Source of the DNA: AC-49 sp963817035
Lineage (GTDB): Bacteria > Actinomycetota > Thermoleophilia > Solirubrobacterales > Solirubrobacteraceae
DNA length: 64,000 nucleotides
Assembly (NCBI GenBank): GCA_963817035.1
Contig: CAWFMM010000004.1
Span: 2,046,001 to 2,110,000, forward strand
Direction of reading: 5' to 3'
The notes beneath the pieces were generated by a model that saw only the letters and a list, made by a program, of their open reading frames with translations, was not told the origin of the DNA and ran no database searches. Shown here piece after piece: positions 8,268 to 17,409 of this stretch. The position numbers and the translations under genes were made by a program. Numbering within the stretch: the stretch's first letter is position 1; every line of letters begins with the position of its first letter.

Positions 8268-8618
8268 TCAGCGATCGAGCAGCTTCTTCGCCTCGTCGGC
8301 GACATCGCGCATGATCCGGCCGGCCAGATCGAGACTGTCGCTGGATTGCTGGCGGTGCTTCTTGCTGCGGCCGCGGACGCGGAGGATCACCAGGGCGGTG
8401 CCCGCCGTCGCGCCGACGCCGACCGCGACGACCGGGCGCACCCAGTTGCGCGGATCACGCATCGACGACAGCTCCCAGCCCTCGAGCTCCTCGGCCGCCA
8501 TGTCGGTCAGCTCCGACAGCGCCTGCTCGAGGTGCTCGGAGAGGCGGGCAGGCGGCTCGACCGGCGCCATCGCGCGGCGCAGCAGACCCTCAAAGTCCGA
8601 TGACATGGCCTCAGTCAC
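8268..8618 (-). CDS. Small single-pass membrane protein, possible anti-sigma partner
   Basis: This 116-residue protein matches no family I recognise. The N-terminal ~60 residues are acidic and helical (LLRRAMAPVEPPARLSEHLE). A single hydrophobic segment (about 64-82, PVVAVGVGATAGTALVILRV) is followed by a basic stretch (RGRSKKHRQQ) and an amphipathic tail. The topology puts the N-terminal part in the cytoplasm or membrane-proximal zone. It overlaps the upstream ECF sigma gene by four bases, the arrangement of sigma/anti-sigma pairs. It lacks the HxxxCxxC zinc motif, so an anti-sigma role is only inferred from position. Confidence 0.7.
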   Translation of the reverse strand: MTEAMSSDFEGLLRRAMAPVEPPARLSEHLEQALSELTDMAAEELEGWELSSMRDPRNWVRPVVAVGVGATAGTALVILRVRGRSKKHRQQSSDSLDLAGRIMRDVADEAKKLLDR

Positions 8619-9136
8619 GTCGTCTCCTCACTGACAATTTCCTCGAGCTGCCGGATGGCACGGTGGATCAGCACCTTTGTCGCGCCGTCCGTGCGCCCCA
8701 TGGCCCGCGCGATCTCGCGGTTGTCCATGCCCAGCGAGAAGCGCATGATCAGCGCCTCGCGGCGATCGTCGGGCAGCTGCTCGATCCCCTTGAGGATGCG
8801 CTGCAGCTCGTCGCGCCCCTCGACCAGATCCTCCGTCGTGTGCGCCGTGGTCAGCACCGTCGAGTCGTCGATCGAGGTCTGCGGCTTTCGCGAGCGATCG
8901 CGATAGAGGTTCGCGGCGAGGTTGTGGGCGATGCGAATCAGCCACGGTCGCAGCGGGCGCCCGTCGGACTCGTCCAGCGCACGCGGGAAGTGACGGTAGG
9001 CCTGCAGGAACGTCTGCTCGGTCAGGTCCTCCGCGTCGTGGTGGTTGCCGACCCGGTAGTAGGCGTAGGAGTAGACGTCGCGCAAGTGCGCGCGGTAGAG
9101 CTCGGAGAACTTCGCGTCGAGTTCGGCCTTGTCCAC
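8615..9136 (-). CDS. ECF RNA polymerase sigma factor
   Basis: A 173-residue ECF sigma factor. Region 2 includes LRDVYSYAYYRVGNHHDAEDLTEQTFLQAY, here spanning about residues 18-47, with the DAEDLTEQTF core. Region 4 includes LPDDRREALIMRFSLGMDN, then the HTH segment REIARAMGRTDGATKVLIHRA. It differs clearly from the second sigma factor at 7659-8231, so the two are not a recent duplication. It is coupled by a four-base overlap to the small membrane protein downstream. The promoter would lie in the short gap before the PlsC-fusion stop at 9146, or transcription may read through from that gene. Confidence 0.93.
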   Translation of the reverse strand: MDKAELDAKFSELYRAHLRDVYSYAYYRVGNHHDAEDLTEQTFLQAYRHFPRALDESDGRPLRPWLIRIAHNLAANLYRDRSRKPQTSIDDSTVLTTAHTTEDLVEGRDELQRILKGIEQLPDDRREALIMRFSLGMDNREIARAMGRTDGATKVLIHRAIRQLEEIVSEETT

Positions 9137-9145
9137 TCATCGAGA

Positions 9146-10363
9146 CTATTCCCCCAGGGCCGGCTCGTGGACCCGGGCATGGACGGCGTCGGCGGCGGCG
9201 ACGAGCGAGTCCGGCCGCGGGGCGGCCGCGGGCGGCGCCGGGAGGCCGGCGGTCGCGGGGTCGGTGGCGATGCGCACGCGCAGACCGCCACGGCGCAGGA
9301 CGTCGGCGAGCTGAGCGTTGAGCTCAGCGTCGACGCCGGCCACGCGGACGGTGGCGCCATCGGCCAACGCGTCGGCCGGCGCAGCGGTCGCGCCGATCGC
9401 GGCCGTCGCCTGCGGACGGGTGCGACGTTCGATCTCGAGCGTGGTGTCGGTCGCGCGACAGATGGTGTCGACACGGTCGAGGTTGAGTTCGTCCTGAGCG
9501 GATACGCGCACGCTGCGCGGAAGCTCGACGCCGGGCAGATCGCGCGCGTTCTCGTGGTCGAGCGCGAGCTCCAGCGCCCGCTCGGCGCTGTCGGCTCCGA
9601 GCTGGACCTCAACGCCCGCGCGACCGAGCGCAACGGCGAGCGCGGTGCCCCATGCGCCGGCGCCGACGATCACGGCGCGGCGGATCGGCGGTGTGCCGCC
9701 CAGCCATTCCCACTGCAGCGCGACACACGGCCAGATGCGACCGTTGGTGACTCCGGCGGCCAGTCGCGACGACGGTGCCTCGACCTGCGGGAAGGCCAGT
9801 GGCGCACCGGCGCGGACGGTGACGCGGCGCGGACGGACGCGCCAGCCACGGCGCACGTCCTGCGTGCCATGGATCGCGATCGGGACGACCGGCGTCCCGG
9901 TCTGCAACGCCAGGGTGCCGACCCCGCGCTGCGGAACTCCGAGCGGTCCGGGCCGGGTGCGGGTGCCCTCAGGGAACATCAGGACAATGTCACCGCGCTC
10001 GAGGATCTCGGCGGCGGTGGTCATCGCGTCGCGATCGCCGACGCCCCGCTGGACGGGGAACGCGCCGACGCGCACGAGCAGCCAGCAGCGGATGCGCCCC
10101 TTGAACAGCTCCTCCTTGGCCATGTAGTAGACCGGCCGGCGCGTGAGCATCCCGATCACGAACGGATCGAGGAACGAGCGGTGGTTCGCGGCGAAGATCA
10201 CCGGACCGCTTTCGGGTACGTGCTCGCGGCCGATCCGGCCCATGCGGAAGTACACGTGAAAGAACGGCTGGAAGAGCCCGCGGACGACCCAGTACACAAA
10301 CGGGCTGACCCCGCGAGTGCGGGCGCGATCGAGGTGCGCGGCACGGTCGTCCACGTTGCGCAT
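9146..10363 (-). CDS. 1-acylglycerol-3-phosphate acyltransferase fused to a partial GpsA-like NAD-binding domain
   Basis: I place the start at the ATG ending at 10363 (MRNVDDRAAH), giving 405 residues; a longer frame upstream would run into the opposite-strand gene. Residues ~20-215 form a PlsC-type acyltransferase with the NHRSFLD (HX4D) block, the EELFKG region and FPEGTRTRPG. They would acylate lysophosphatidic acid at the membrane. From about residue 245 a new Rossmann segment begins (RRAVIVGAGAWGTALAVALG) followed by ENARDLPGVELP, as in the N-terminal domain of glycerol-3-phosphate dehydrogenase GpsA. The GpsA catalytic C-terminal domain is missing; a degenerate Ala-rich tail replaces it. 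The fused domain may bind NAD(H) or glycerol phosphate without catalysing its oxidation. Confidence 0.85.
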   Translation of the reverse strand: MRNVDDRAAHLDRARTRGVSPFVYWVVRGLFQPFFHVYFRMGRIGREHVPESGPVIFAANHRSFLDPFVIGMLTRRPVYYMAKEELFKGRIRCWLLVRVGAFPVQRGVGDRDAMTTAAEILERGDIVLMFPEGTRTRPGPLGVPQRGVGTLALQTGTPVVPIAIHGTQDVRRGWRVRPRRVTVRAGAPLAFPQVEAPSSRLAAGVTNGRIWPCVALQWEWLGGTPPIRRAVIVGAGAWGTALAVALGRAGVEVQLGADSAERALELALDHENARDLPGVELPRSVRVSAQDELNLDRVDTICRATDTTLEIERRTRPQATAAIGATAAPADALADGATVRVAGVDAELNAQLADVLRRGGLRVRIATDPATAGLPAPPAAAPRPDSLVAAADAVHARVHEPALGE

Positions 10364-10396
10364 ACCTCGACCGCTCGCGGTAGTTACAGTGAGCCG

Positions 10397-10939
10397 ATGG
10401 AGTTCAACCGCAGCGCGATGATGCGCGGGGCCGCGGCGGGCGCCGTGGCGGCGGGGATCTGGGCCGCTCAGCAGCCGATCGACAAGCGCGTGTTCGGCGT
10501 CGACTACGACGACGTCGAGCTGCTGGGGACGTGGGTTACGCGCGGTCCGGCGTGGCGCCCGATCGGTCTCGCGATGCACCTCGGCACCGGGGCCGCGTTC
10601 GGCGCGGCCTATGCCCTCATCGCACCACGGCTGCCGCTGCCCGCGCGAGCTCGCGGCCCGGCGGTGACCGCGGTCGAGAACCTGGCGACGTGGCCGCTGA
10701 CGACGGTCGTCGCGCGCGTGCACCCGTCACGCGAAGCGTTGCCCACGCTGTGGGGCTCCGGCGCGGCGTTCGCGCAGGCGTGCTGGCGCCACCTGCTGTT
10801 CGGCGCGATCCTCGGCGAGCTCGAGCAGCGCCTCAACGGCTCGGCCACGCCGCCGGCGATGTCAGTGCCCGACGAGCGCACGGCGGCGACCAACGGCCAC
10901 GGCGACCTCGAGCATGCGCTGAGTGCTCCGCCGGTCTGA
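10397..10939 (+). CDS. Hypothetical membrane protein
   Basis: A 180-residue protein starting at ATG 10397, with two or three hydrophobic segments (about residues 8-25, 55-80 and 125-145) and a hydrophilic Thr/Ala-rich tail. No family is recognised. The conserved-looking part (KRVFGVDYDDVELLG, then RPIGLAMHLGTGAAFGAAYALIAP) suggests a small integral membrane protein with Gly-zipper helices. It is transcribed divergently from the acyltransferase fusion over about 33 bases and ends just upstream of tRNA-Thr. The start is chosen because the open frame upstream is antisense to the acyltransferase gene. Confidence 0.65.
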   Translation: MEFNRSAMMRGAAAGAVAAGIWAAQQPIDKRVFGVDYDDVELLGTWVTRGPAWRPIGLAMHLGTGAAFGAAYALIAPRLPLPARARGPAVTAVENLATWPLTTVVARVHPSREALPTLWGSGAAFAQACWRHLLFGAILGELEQRLNGSATPPAMSVPDERTAATNGHGDLEHALSAPPV

Positions 10940-10961
10940 CCCGTCCTACACTCGCGGTTGC

Positions 10962-11035
10962 GCCGGAGTAGCTCAGTTGGCCAGAGCAACCGCCTTGTAA
11001 GCGGTAGGTCAGGGGTTCGAATCCCCTCTCCGGCT
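10962..11035 (+). tRNA. tRNA-Thr (anticodon TGT)
   Basis: The 74 bases fold into a complete cloverleaf: acceptor GCCGGAG/CTCCGGC, D stem GCTC/GAGC, anticodon stem ACCGC/GCGGT with loop CTTGTAA, and a T arm GGGG-TTCGAAT-CCCC. The anticodon at 10996-10998 is TGT and reads ACA. CCA is not encoded, since TCG follows the discriminator. The tyrosine recombinase relic directly downstream suggests this tRNA was used as an integration site. Confidence 0.97.
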
Positions 11036-11086
11036 TCGCAGCCCACGCTAGGCCCAGCGCCAAGAATCGGCCCCGAGCCCGCGCAG

Positions 11087-11497
11087 TCACCGGTCGTGGC
11101 GGGTGTAGACCTCGAGCGTCAGCGCCGCGGTCGTGTGGCCCATCTGGTCCATGCAGGTGGCCTGATCACGTCCGATCGCGAACAAGGTCGACGCGAACGT
11201 CCGCCGCAGCGAGTGATGCGTCAGACCGTCCAGGAGCAACGGAAAACCGTCCTTGGTCTGTTGGTCGTTGGCCACATCGATGGCGGGCAGCAGCACACGG
11301 CGGATGTTCGGCGAATCGTTGTCGCCGCTGTGAAACGCCGCGTAGGCCCGCAGCTCGTCGCTGAGGATCGGCAGCAGATCGATAGTTTGCTCGGCCGCTT
11401 CCGTCTTCGTGCCGCGGACGTGGAGGGTCCCGTTTGCCGGGTCGACGTCCTTCCAGCGCGTCGAACACGAAGTACGAGTATCGGCGCCGCTGGGGGA
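11087..11497 (-). pseudogene. Tyrosine recombinase (phage-type integrase), C-terminal remnant
   Basis: The minus-strand frame from the stop at 11498-11500 down to 11087 encodes the catalytic end of a tyrosine recombinase. It reads STRWKDVDPANGTLHVRGTK, then DLLPILSDELRAY, then the Arg/His box THHSLRRTFAS and the final MGHTTAALTLEVYTR with the nucleophilic tyrosine. The N-terminal arm-binding and core-binding domains and the first catalytic arginine block are absent, and the frame is closed upstream. It is therefore a truncated, probably inactive integrase. It lies 51 bases beyond tRNA-Thr with its 3' end towards the tRNA. No direct repeat of the tRNA 3' end was seen further on, so the other attachment site may be lost. 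Confidence 0.75.
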
Positions 11498-11860
11498 TCA
11501 GCGCGGGACGCACCACGTACCCCAGCCCGGGCGACTTCCGGGACGCTGGGCTGGCCGGGTTGCATGTGACGATCCAAAGGGGTGGACATTCGGAGTGGGC
11601 TGCGCGGCTCCGCCTGCCGGCACAGCGCCCTCGGTAGGGCCTAACCAGACCCAGGTGGGCGCGTCGCGAACGAGGCGCCACGAACGTCGCGAACGGCACA
11701 GACGGGGCACCCGTAGTCGGACACCATGCGAGCGTGGGACACGTTCACCCGAAGATCACCCAAAAGCCCGGCTCTTGCGATGCACTGACGGCAGCGATGT
11801 CAGATCCGACGCGCCTCGCTCACGACCGTAACTCCGCGAACCGATAGCCGTCGAGACCCC

Positions 11861-12040
11861 ATGGACCGAGATCAAGCACACGCCGACGCGATCGTGGAGA
11901 TCCTCAGGCGCACAGCTCGGGAGCGCCAGACCCCCGAGGTGCGCACGGCACTTGGACGCCTGCTCGCACAGCACGACAACGTCGAGAAGGCGAGAGCACA
12001 GCGGCGCCGCAGAGACACGCCCCGAGGAGGAGCGCGGTAG
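11861..12040 (+). CDS. Possible small hypothetical protein, 59 residues
   Basis: ATG at 11861 to TAG at 12038-12040. The product is highly charged and helical (MDRDQAHADAIVEILRR, then TPEVRTALGRLLAQHDN) with an Arg-rich tail. The heptad-like Ala/Leu/Ile spacing is more protein-like than the other frames in this stretch. No family is recognised and no clear Shine-Dalgarno precedes the start. It lies in the probable relic island, so it may be a leftover accessory gene. Confidence 0.3.
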   Translation: MDRDQAHADAIVEILRRTARERQTPEVRTALGRLLAQHDNVEKARAQRRRRDTPRGGAR

Positions 12041-12373
12041 CGCCCTCAAGTTCTGTATGTGCCGGCCGACGGCCACTGCCTGGAGCTCCCGGTCGGCTGG
12101 CGTATCGCGGCAACCGCTCGGCCTTGCCCAGGAAGCCCGGGAACTCTCATTTGCATGGCGGCGACCGGCCCGTACCGCATCATCCGGCGCGGGCAGGTCA
12201 AAGCCTCTTGCGGCAACCACAAACCGGTTATCGGCGCGCCGCGCGCTGAGTACTTGAGGCATTAGCCCCGGCCAGCGGGAAGACCTCGGAAAGCTCCAGA
12301 TTGGGCGTTGAACCAGCGCATTCCCGACGCTCTGAAACCTGGAGGGATCATCTGCTGATCGAATGACTCGGCG

Positions 12374-12538
12374 ATGATCTTGATCGGGATCGGAGTAATA
12401 GTCTGGCTTGCGGCGTGGGTTCTGGTCGTGGGCCTGTGCTGGGCCGCGAAGCAGCCGTCGTCCCGGGTTTGCCGCGATGCAGGCCGACAGCACAGGCCGT
12501 TGCGCCGTCACCAACGACGGAGCCAGCATCGCGCCTAG
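12374..12538 (+). CDS. Possible small single-pass membrane protein, 54 residues
   Basis: ATG at 12374 to TAG at 12536-12538. The first 25 residues are one strongly hydrophobic helix (MILIGIGVIVWLAAWVLVVG), followed by a basic tail rich in Arg and His. This topology is typical of small bacterial membrane proteins, and very short proteins of this shape are common in actinobacteria. There is no good Shine-Dalgarno at the usual distance. The family is unknown. Confidence 0.4.
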   Translation: MILIGIGVIVWLAAWVLVVGLCWAAKQPSSRVCRDAGRQHRPLRRHQRRSQHRA

Positions 12539-12615
12539 CGTCGAAGCGGTGTTCCTCCTCCTCCGCTCGAGGGACCTTTCTCGCCTAGAGGGCGGTGCAG
12601 TCTAGGCTCTCGCGC

Positions 12616-13047
12616 GTGGCCCACATCATCATCGACTACGACTTCACCTCGCCGCGACCGCAGGTGTTCGCTGAACTGGCCGAGCACGAGAACCTCGAGG
12701 GAGCGCTCGGCGCGAAGATCACCCGCGTGCGCGACGGCAGCGACGGGACGCGCAACGGCGTCGGCTCGACGCGACGCCTCAAGGCCGGGCCGCTGCCGCC
12801 GTTCGAGGAGACGGTCACCGAGGTCAAGGCCGACGAGCTGATCCGTTACGAGATCTCCAGCCGTTCGCTGCTCACCGGCCACCAGGGCGTCCAGTGGTTG
12901 TCCGACGCGCCCGGCGGCGGCACCCACCTGCACTGGGAGATCGTCTTCGGCTCGCGCATTCCCGGACTCGCCGCGATTGGCGCGCGCGGCCTGCGGCGCA
13001 CGATCCCCGCGGCGCTGCCGGCGCTCGATGCCGCGGCCCGGGCCTAG
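12616..13047 (+). CDS. SRPBCC (START-like) family protein
   Basis: A 143-residue protein from GTG 12616; another in-frame GTG lies at 12595. It shows the START-like helix-grip fold: a beta strand (HIIIDYDFTSPRPQVFAELAE), the middle GPLPPFEETVTEVKADELI, and a strand/helix end (THLHWEIVFGSRIPGLA) closing with a long C-terminal helix. Such proteins bind hydrophobic ligands and include polyketide cyclase-like members, but the ligand is not predictable. Its end overlaps the convergent GNAT gene by four bases. Confidence 0.75.
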   Translation: MAHIIIDYDFTSPRPQVFAELAEHENLEGALGAKITRVRDGSDGTRNGVGSTRRLKAGPLPPFEETVTEVKADELIRYEISSRSLLTGHQGVQWLSDAPGGGTHLHWEIVFGSRIPGLAAIGARGLRRTIPAALPALDAAARA

Positions 13048-13367
13048 GTTCCGCCCAACCCGAACTGGGACCGGCGTTCCTCGGCGACGAGGTCGAGGTA
13101 CTCGGGGTGGCGCTCGATGTAGGCGCGCACGAACGGGCAGAACGGAAGCACCGCGACACCCTCAGCTCGCGCGGCATCCAGCGCGGCCTGAATGAGCCGC
13201 GCACCGAGGCCCGCGCCCTCGTGCGTCGGCTCGATCTCGGTGTGGATCAGGGAAATCTGGCCGGGCCGGCGGTGGTAGTCGACGAACCCGACCACCTGGC
13301 CGTCGAGCACGATCTCGAAGCGATTGCGCTCGGGCACGTCGGTGACTGTGGGCGCGGTGGTCGCCAT
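13044..13367 (-). CDS. GNAT-fold N-acetyltransferase (YjdJ-type, small)
   Basis: A 107-residue acetyltransferase-like protein of the short COG2388 type. It contains RFEIVLDGQVVGFVDYH, the central LIHTEIEPTHEGAGLGARLI with the acetyl-CoA pyrophosphate loop, and the end LPFCPFVRAYIERHPEY. Proteins of this type carry a minimal GNAT fold; their substrates are unknown. It converges with the SRPBCC gene. Confidence 0.88.
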   Translation of the reverse strand: MATTAPTVTDVPERNRFEIVLDGQVVGFVDYHRRPGQISLIHTEIEPTHEGAGLGARLIQAALDAARAEGVAVLPFCPFVRAYIERHPEYLDLVAEERRSQFGLGGT

Positions 13368-13554
13368 CGCTCGTCAACGGTGACTATTGCACGACCGTCG
13401 AGCGGGGTCGAACGACGCCTTGCCCTGGACGGCGTGCTCCGTCCATTCGCGCTCGCTCTGTCCGCCCTCTGGCAGGTCCCGCTCGGCAACACGATGCTCG
13501 ACAACACATGGGGCCATTTCCCAGGACAATCGCGTCCAGTGGTGGCGGCGGCGG

Positions 13555-13923
13555 CTAGGACCAGGCGTCGCCGGAGCGTGACAGAACGAGATCGAACGGC
13601 GTCCCGCCGGACGTCACCTGGAAGGTCGCCTCGTCGTCCTCGGTCCCGGGCAGGTCGCGCACCGAGACCAGCGCGATCGCGTCGATCGGCGCGGAGCCTT
13701 GGCGCTCGGCCCACGCGGCGCGCACCGCGGCCTCGAGCACCGGGCGGTCCCAGCCACGGTCCTGCGCGGCGGCGGCAGCGAGATCGCGGTCGGCGGTAGC
13801 CACGCGAGCGCGGAACTCGTCTTCGGTCGCCCGGCGATGGCGGCTCGAAACGATGAAGCCACCGATGAACAGCAGGATCAGCCCAGCGACGACGACGATC
13901 AGGATGACGGCCAGCAGCGACAT
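13555..13923 (-). CDS. Hypothetical membrane-anchored protein
   Basis: This 122-residue protein begins with a single hydrophobic helix (MSLLAVILIVVVAGLILLFI), then a basic stop (SSRHRRATEDEFRARV) and a soluble domain of about 90 residues. The domain ends in a short beta-rich part (ATFQVTSGGTPFDLVLSRSG). No family is recognised. It lies 23 bases downstream of the sigH stop on the same strand and may be transcribed with it. The 187 bases between it and the GNAT gene (13368-13554) hold nothing recognisable. Confidence 0.65.
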   Translation of the reverse strand: MSLLAVILIVVVAGLILLFIGGFIVSSRHRRATEDEFRARVATADRDLAAAAAQDRGWDRPVLEAAVRAAWAERQGSAPIDAIALVSVRDLPGTEDDEATFQVTSGGTPFDLVLSRSGDAWS

Positions 13924-13946
13924 GTGAGAAGCCTAGTCTGCTGCGC

Positions 13947-14594
13947 CTACAACATCACGTTGCGCGAGGCGAGATGCGTGCCAACCTTGCGCTTGACTCG
14001 CTGCAGCGCGTTGTCCACGGTCTTGGTGTCACAGGTCAGACGCTCGCCGACCTGCTCGTACGAGTAGCCGTCGAGGTACAGCGCGAGTACGCGAGCCTCG
14101 AGCTCACTGAGCGCGGTCGACAGGCACGCGACGAGCGACTGGAGCTCCTCGGTGGAGATCACCTGGTTGACCGGGTCGTGCACGGTCGGGCCGGGGATGA
14201 CCTCGTCGAGCGTCGGCTCGCCGTCGGTGGCGCTGGCCGGCGTCGAGGAGAACGAGACGTACTGGTTTAGCGGTGTGTGCTTGTTGCGCGTCGCGGTCTT
14301 GACCGCGGTGATGATCTGACGCGTTATGCACAGCTCGGCGAAGTTGCGAAATGACGACTCGCGGTCGGTGCGGAAGTCGCGAACCGCCTTGTAGAGGCCG
14401 ATCAGCCCTTCCTGGATCAGATCGTCGCTGTCGCCACCGGCGAGGAAGTACGACGAGGCCTTGAGCCGGACGAATCCGTAGTAGCGGCGGACGATGCGGT
14501 CATACGCAGTCACGTCGCCCTGCTTGGCGAGCGCGATCAGGTAGCCATCCTCAACCTTAACTTGACCCTGAGAATTAGGGGATATGCGAGCCAC
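13947..14594 (-). CDS. sigH: RNA polymerase sigma factor, SigH/Spo0H type
   Basis: A 215-220 residue sigma-70 family protein closest in pattern to Bacillus SigH: YYGFVRLKASSYFLAGGDSD, LIQEGLIGLYKAVRDF, the strongly conserved FAELCITRQIITAVKTATRN, and region 4 with LSELEARVLALYLDGYSYEQ ending in TVDNALQRVKRKV. I chose GTG 14594 because AAAGGA lies six bases before it; an in-frame ATG at 14609 lacks a Shine-Dalgarno. In Bacillus this factor drives early-stationary and sporulation genes. Here it ends the same conserved block (cysS, rlmB, sigH), so orthology is supported by position. Its regulon in a probably non-sporulating actinobacterium is unknown. The preceding 200 bases hold its likely promoter, not resolved. 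Confidence 0.9.
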   Translation of the reverse strand: MARISPNSQGQVKVEDGYLIALAKQGDVTAYDRIVRRYYGFVRLKASSYFLAGGDSDDLIQEGLIGLYKAVRDFRTDRESSFRNFAELCITRQIITAVKTATRNKHTPLNQYVSFSSTPASATDGEPTLDEVIPGPTVHDPVNQVISTEELQSLVACLSTALSELEARVLALYLDGYSYEQVGERLTCDTKTVDNALQRVKRKVGTHLASRNVML

Positions 14595-14796
14595 GAGCGT
14601 TCCTTTCATGCCTGCGAACAGGCAAGGTTGAGAAGCTCAGTGGCGGACCCCTCCCCGGGCGCCATCTGACGTCGATTGCCGAGGTCTCTCAACCTCAGGT
14701 CCAGCGTGAACTATGGGCAGCCTTCCACAGTTATGAATCGGTGTCAAGGGCGGATTTTCGCCTGCAAACGAGCCGCAGATGCTCATTGGTCGATTC

Positions 14797-15473
14797 CTAC
14801 CGCAGCGCGGCGTGGAGCACGATCGCGGCGGTCGCCGAGACGTTCAGCGACGCGACGCGGCCGCGCATCGTCACGCGCACGAGCTCGTCACATGACGCGG
14901 CCACCCGCGGGCGCACCCCCCGGCCCTCGGCGCCGAGCACGATCGCGCAGGCATCCGGCCAATCGACCTGACCGACCTCGACCTTCGCGTCCATATCGGC
15001 GCCGTAGCACCAGAACCCCGCGCCCTTGGCGTCGGCCAGGAAGTCTGAAATGTTGCGCACGTGGGCAACACGCAGGTGCTCGACCGCGCCCGCCGAGGCC
15101 TTGCACACGGCCGAAGTGACGGTCGCGCTGCGACGCTCCGGGATGACAACACCGGCCGCTCCCAGCGCCTCGGCGGTCCGGCAGATCGCACCGACGTTCT
15201 GGGGGTCCTGAAGCTCGTCGAGGACGACGAGCACCCCCACGCCCGCCGCGAGCAGCTCGTCGGCGCCGACGTACGGATAGCCGACGGTCTCGGCGCAGAT
15301 GCCCTGATGCGCGTCGGACTCGGCGCGGCGCTCGATCTCAAAGCCCTCGACGACCGTGACCTCAACGCCGGCCAGCCACTCCTCGCGCGCCGCCCCGGCC
15401 ACGGCCCACACCTGCGTCACCGGCCGGCGCCCGGCCGCGAGCAACTCACGCACCGCGTTGCGCCCATAGACGA

Positions 15474-15477
<4 letters not shown>
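14797..15477 (-). CDS. rlmB: 23S rRNA 2'-O-ribose methyltransferase (RlmB/TrmH family)
   Basis: A 226-residue SPOUT methyltransferase, expected to methylate the 2'-OH of G2251 (E. coli numbering) in 23S rRNA. The N-terminal substrate-binding domain (VYGRNAVRELLAAGRRPVTQ) is followed by the trefoil-knot domain: LDELQDPQNVGAICRTAEAL, ADMDAKVEVGQVDWPDACAI, LGAEGRGVRPRVAASCDELV and the SAM-binding end VASLNVSATAAIVLHAAL. It overlaps cysS by four bases. In both Bacillus and mycobacteria rlmB directly follows cysS, as here. Confidence 0.93.
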
Positions 15478-16829
<1,352 letters not shown>

Positions 16830-16911
16830 GTTGCGAGAATCTAGATGGTCCGCGGCGCAATAGGCCGGTCGCGTGTCCTAGGAGATCCGCCGCGGGCAGG
16901 GCGGACGGTCG

Positions 16912-17409
16912 TCAACCCTCAAGGCGGACCTCGCGGGCCTCGACGGTCACGATCGCGAGCGCGGCGATCCCCTCCTCGCGGCCGACGAAGCCCATCCCCT
17001 CACCGGTGGTCGCCTTGACGTTGACCGCGTCGTAGGGCAGCCGCAGGCCCGACGCCAGCGACGAGCGTATCTCCTCGCGGCGGACGGCGAGCTTCGGGCG
17101 CTCGAGGATGACCGTCGTGTCGCAGTGCACGACATCGAACCCGCGCGCCTCAGCCTCGCCCACGATCAGGCGCAGCAGGTCCATCGAGTCGGCGTTCTTG
17201 AACTGGTCGTCGGTGTCGGGGAACCACATGCCGATATCGCCGAGCGAGCACGCGCCGAGCAGCGCATCGATGACCGCGTGGGTGAGCACGTCGGCGTCGG
17301 AGTGCCCGGCCAGCCCGGTCTCGTGATCGAACTCGACCCCGCCGAGGACCAGGGTCTCACCCGGCTCGAGGCGATGGCTGTCCCAGCCGATCCCGCTGCG
17401 CGTGCTCAT
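16912..17409 (-). CDS. ispF: 2-C-methyl-D-erythritol 2,4-cyclodiphosphate synthase
   Basis: This 165-residue enzyme makes MEcPP in the non-mevalonate isoprenoid pathway. The metal-binding DSH near the N-terminus (GIGWDSHRLEPG), HSDADVLTHAVIDALLGA, and the later NVKATTGEGMGFVGREEGIA are diagnostic. It is a full-length trimeric enzyme. It overlaps the PHP phosphatase gene by four bases and is co-transcribed with ispD three steps upstream, so two MEP-pathway enzymes are made from one transcript. Confidence 0.97.
   Translation of the reverse strand: MSTRSGIGWDSHRLEPGETLVLGGVEFDHETGLAGHSDADVLTHAVIDALLGACSLGDIGMWFPDTDDQFKNADSMDLLRLIVGEAEARGFDVVHCDTTVILERPKLAVRREEIRSSLASGLRLPYDAVNVKATTGEGMGFVGREEGIAALAIVTVEAREVRLEG

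Larger units (their letters stand above)
11498..12615. other. Poorly coding stretch, probable relic of an integrated element
   Basis: For about 1.1 kb beyond the integrase remnant the usual high-GC codon pattern is lost, and base composition looks less GC-rich than the flanks by eye. Several frames stay open for 60-260 codons on both strands but have no recognisable domain and an unnatural residue mix. Two very small frames listed separately (11861-12040 and 12374-12538) are the only plausible genes. The region fits the decayed remains of an element inserted at tRNA-Thr. Confidence 0.45.

Noticed and set aside
8600..10396. Long plus-strand extension upstream of the hypothetical membrane protein
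   Set aside because: It lies opposite the sigma factor and acyltransferase genes. The ATG at 10397 gives a protein-like N-terminus.
11756..12529. Minus-strand frame of 257 codons in the relic island
   Set aside because: No recognisable domain, unnatural composition, and it contradicts the two small plus-strand frames that look more natural.
16830..16911. Terminator between ispF and cysS
   Set aside because: The TCCGCC/GGCGGA stem is short and lacks a T tract; the genes probably stay in one transcript.
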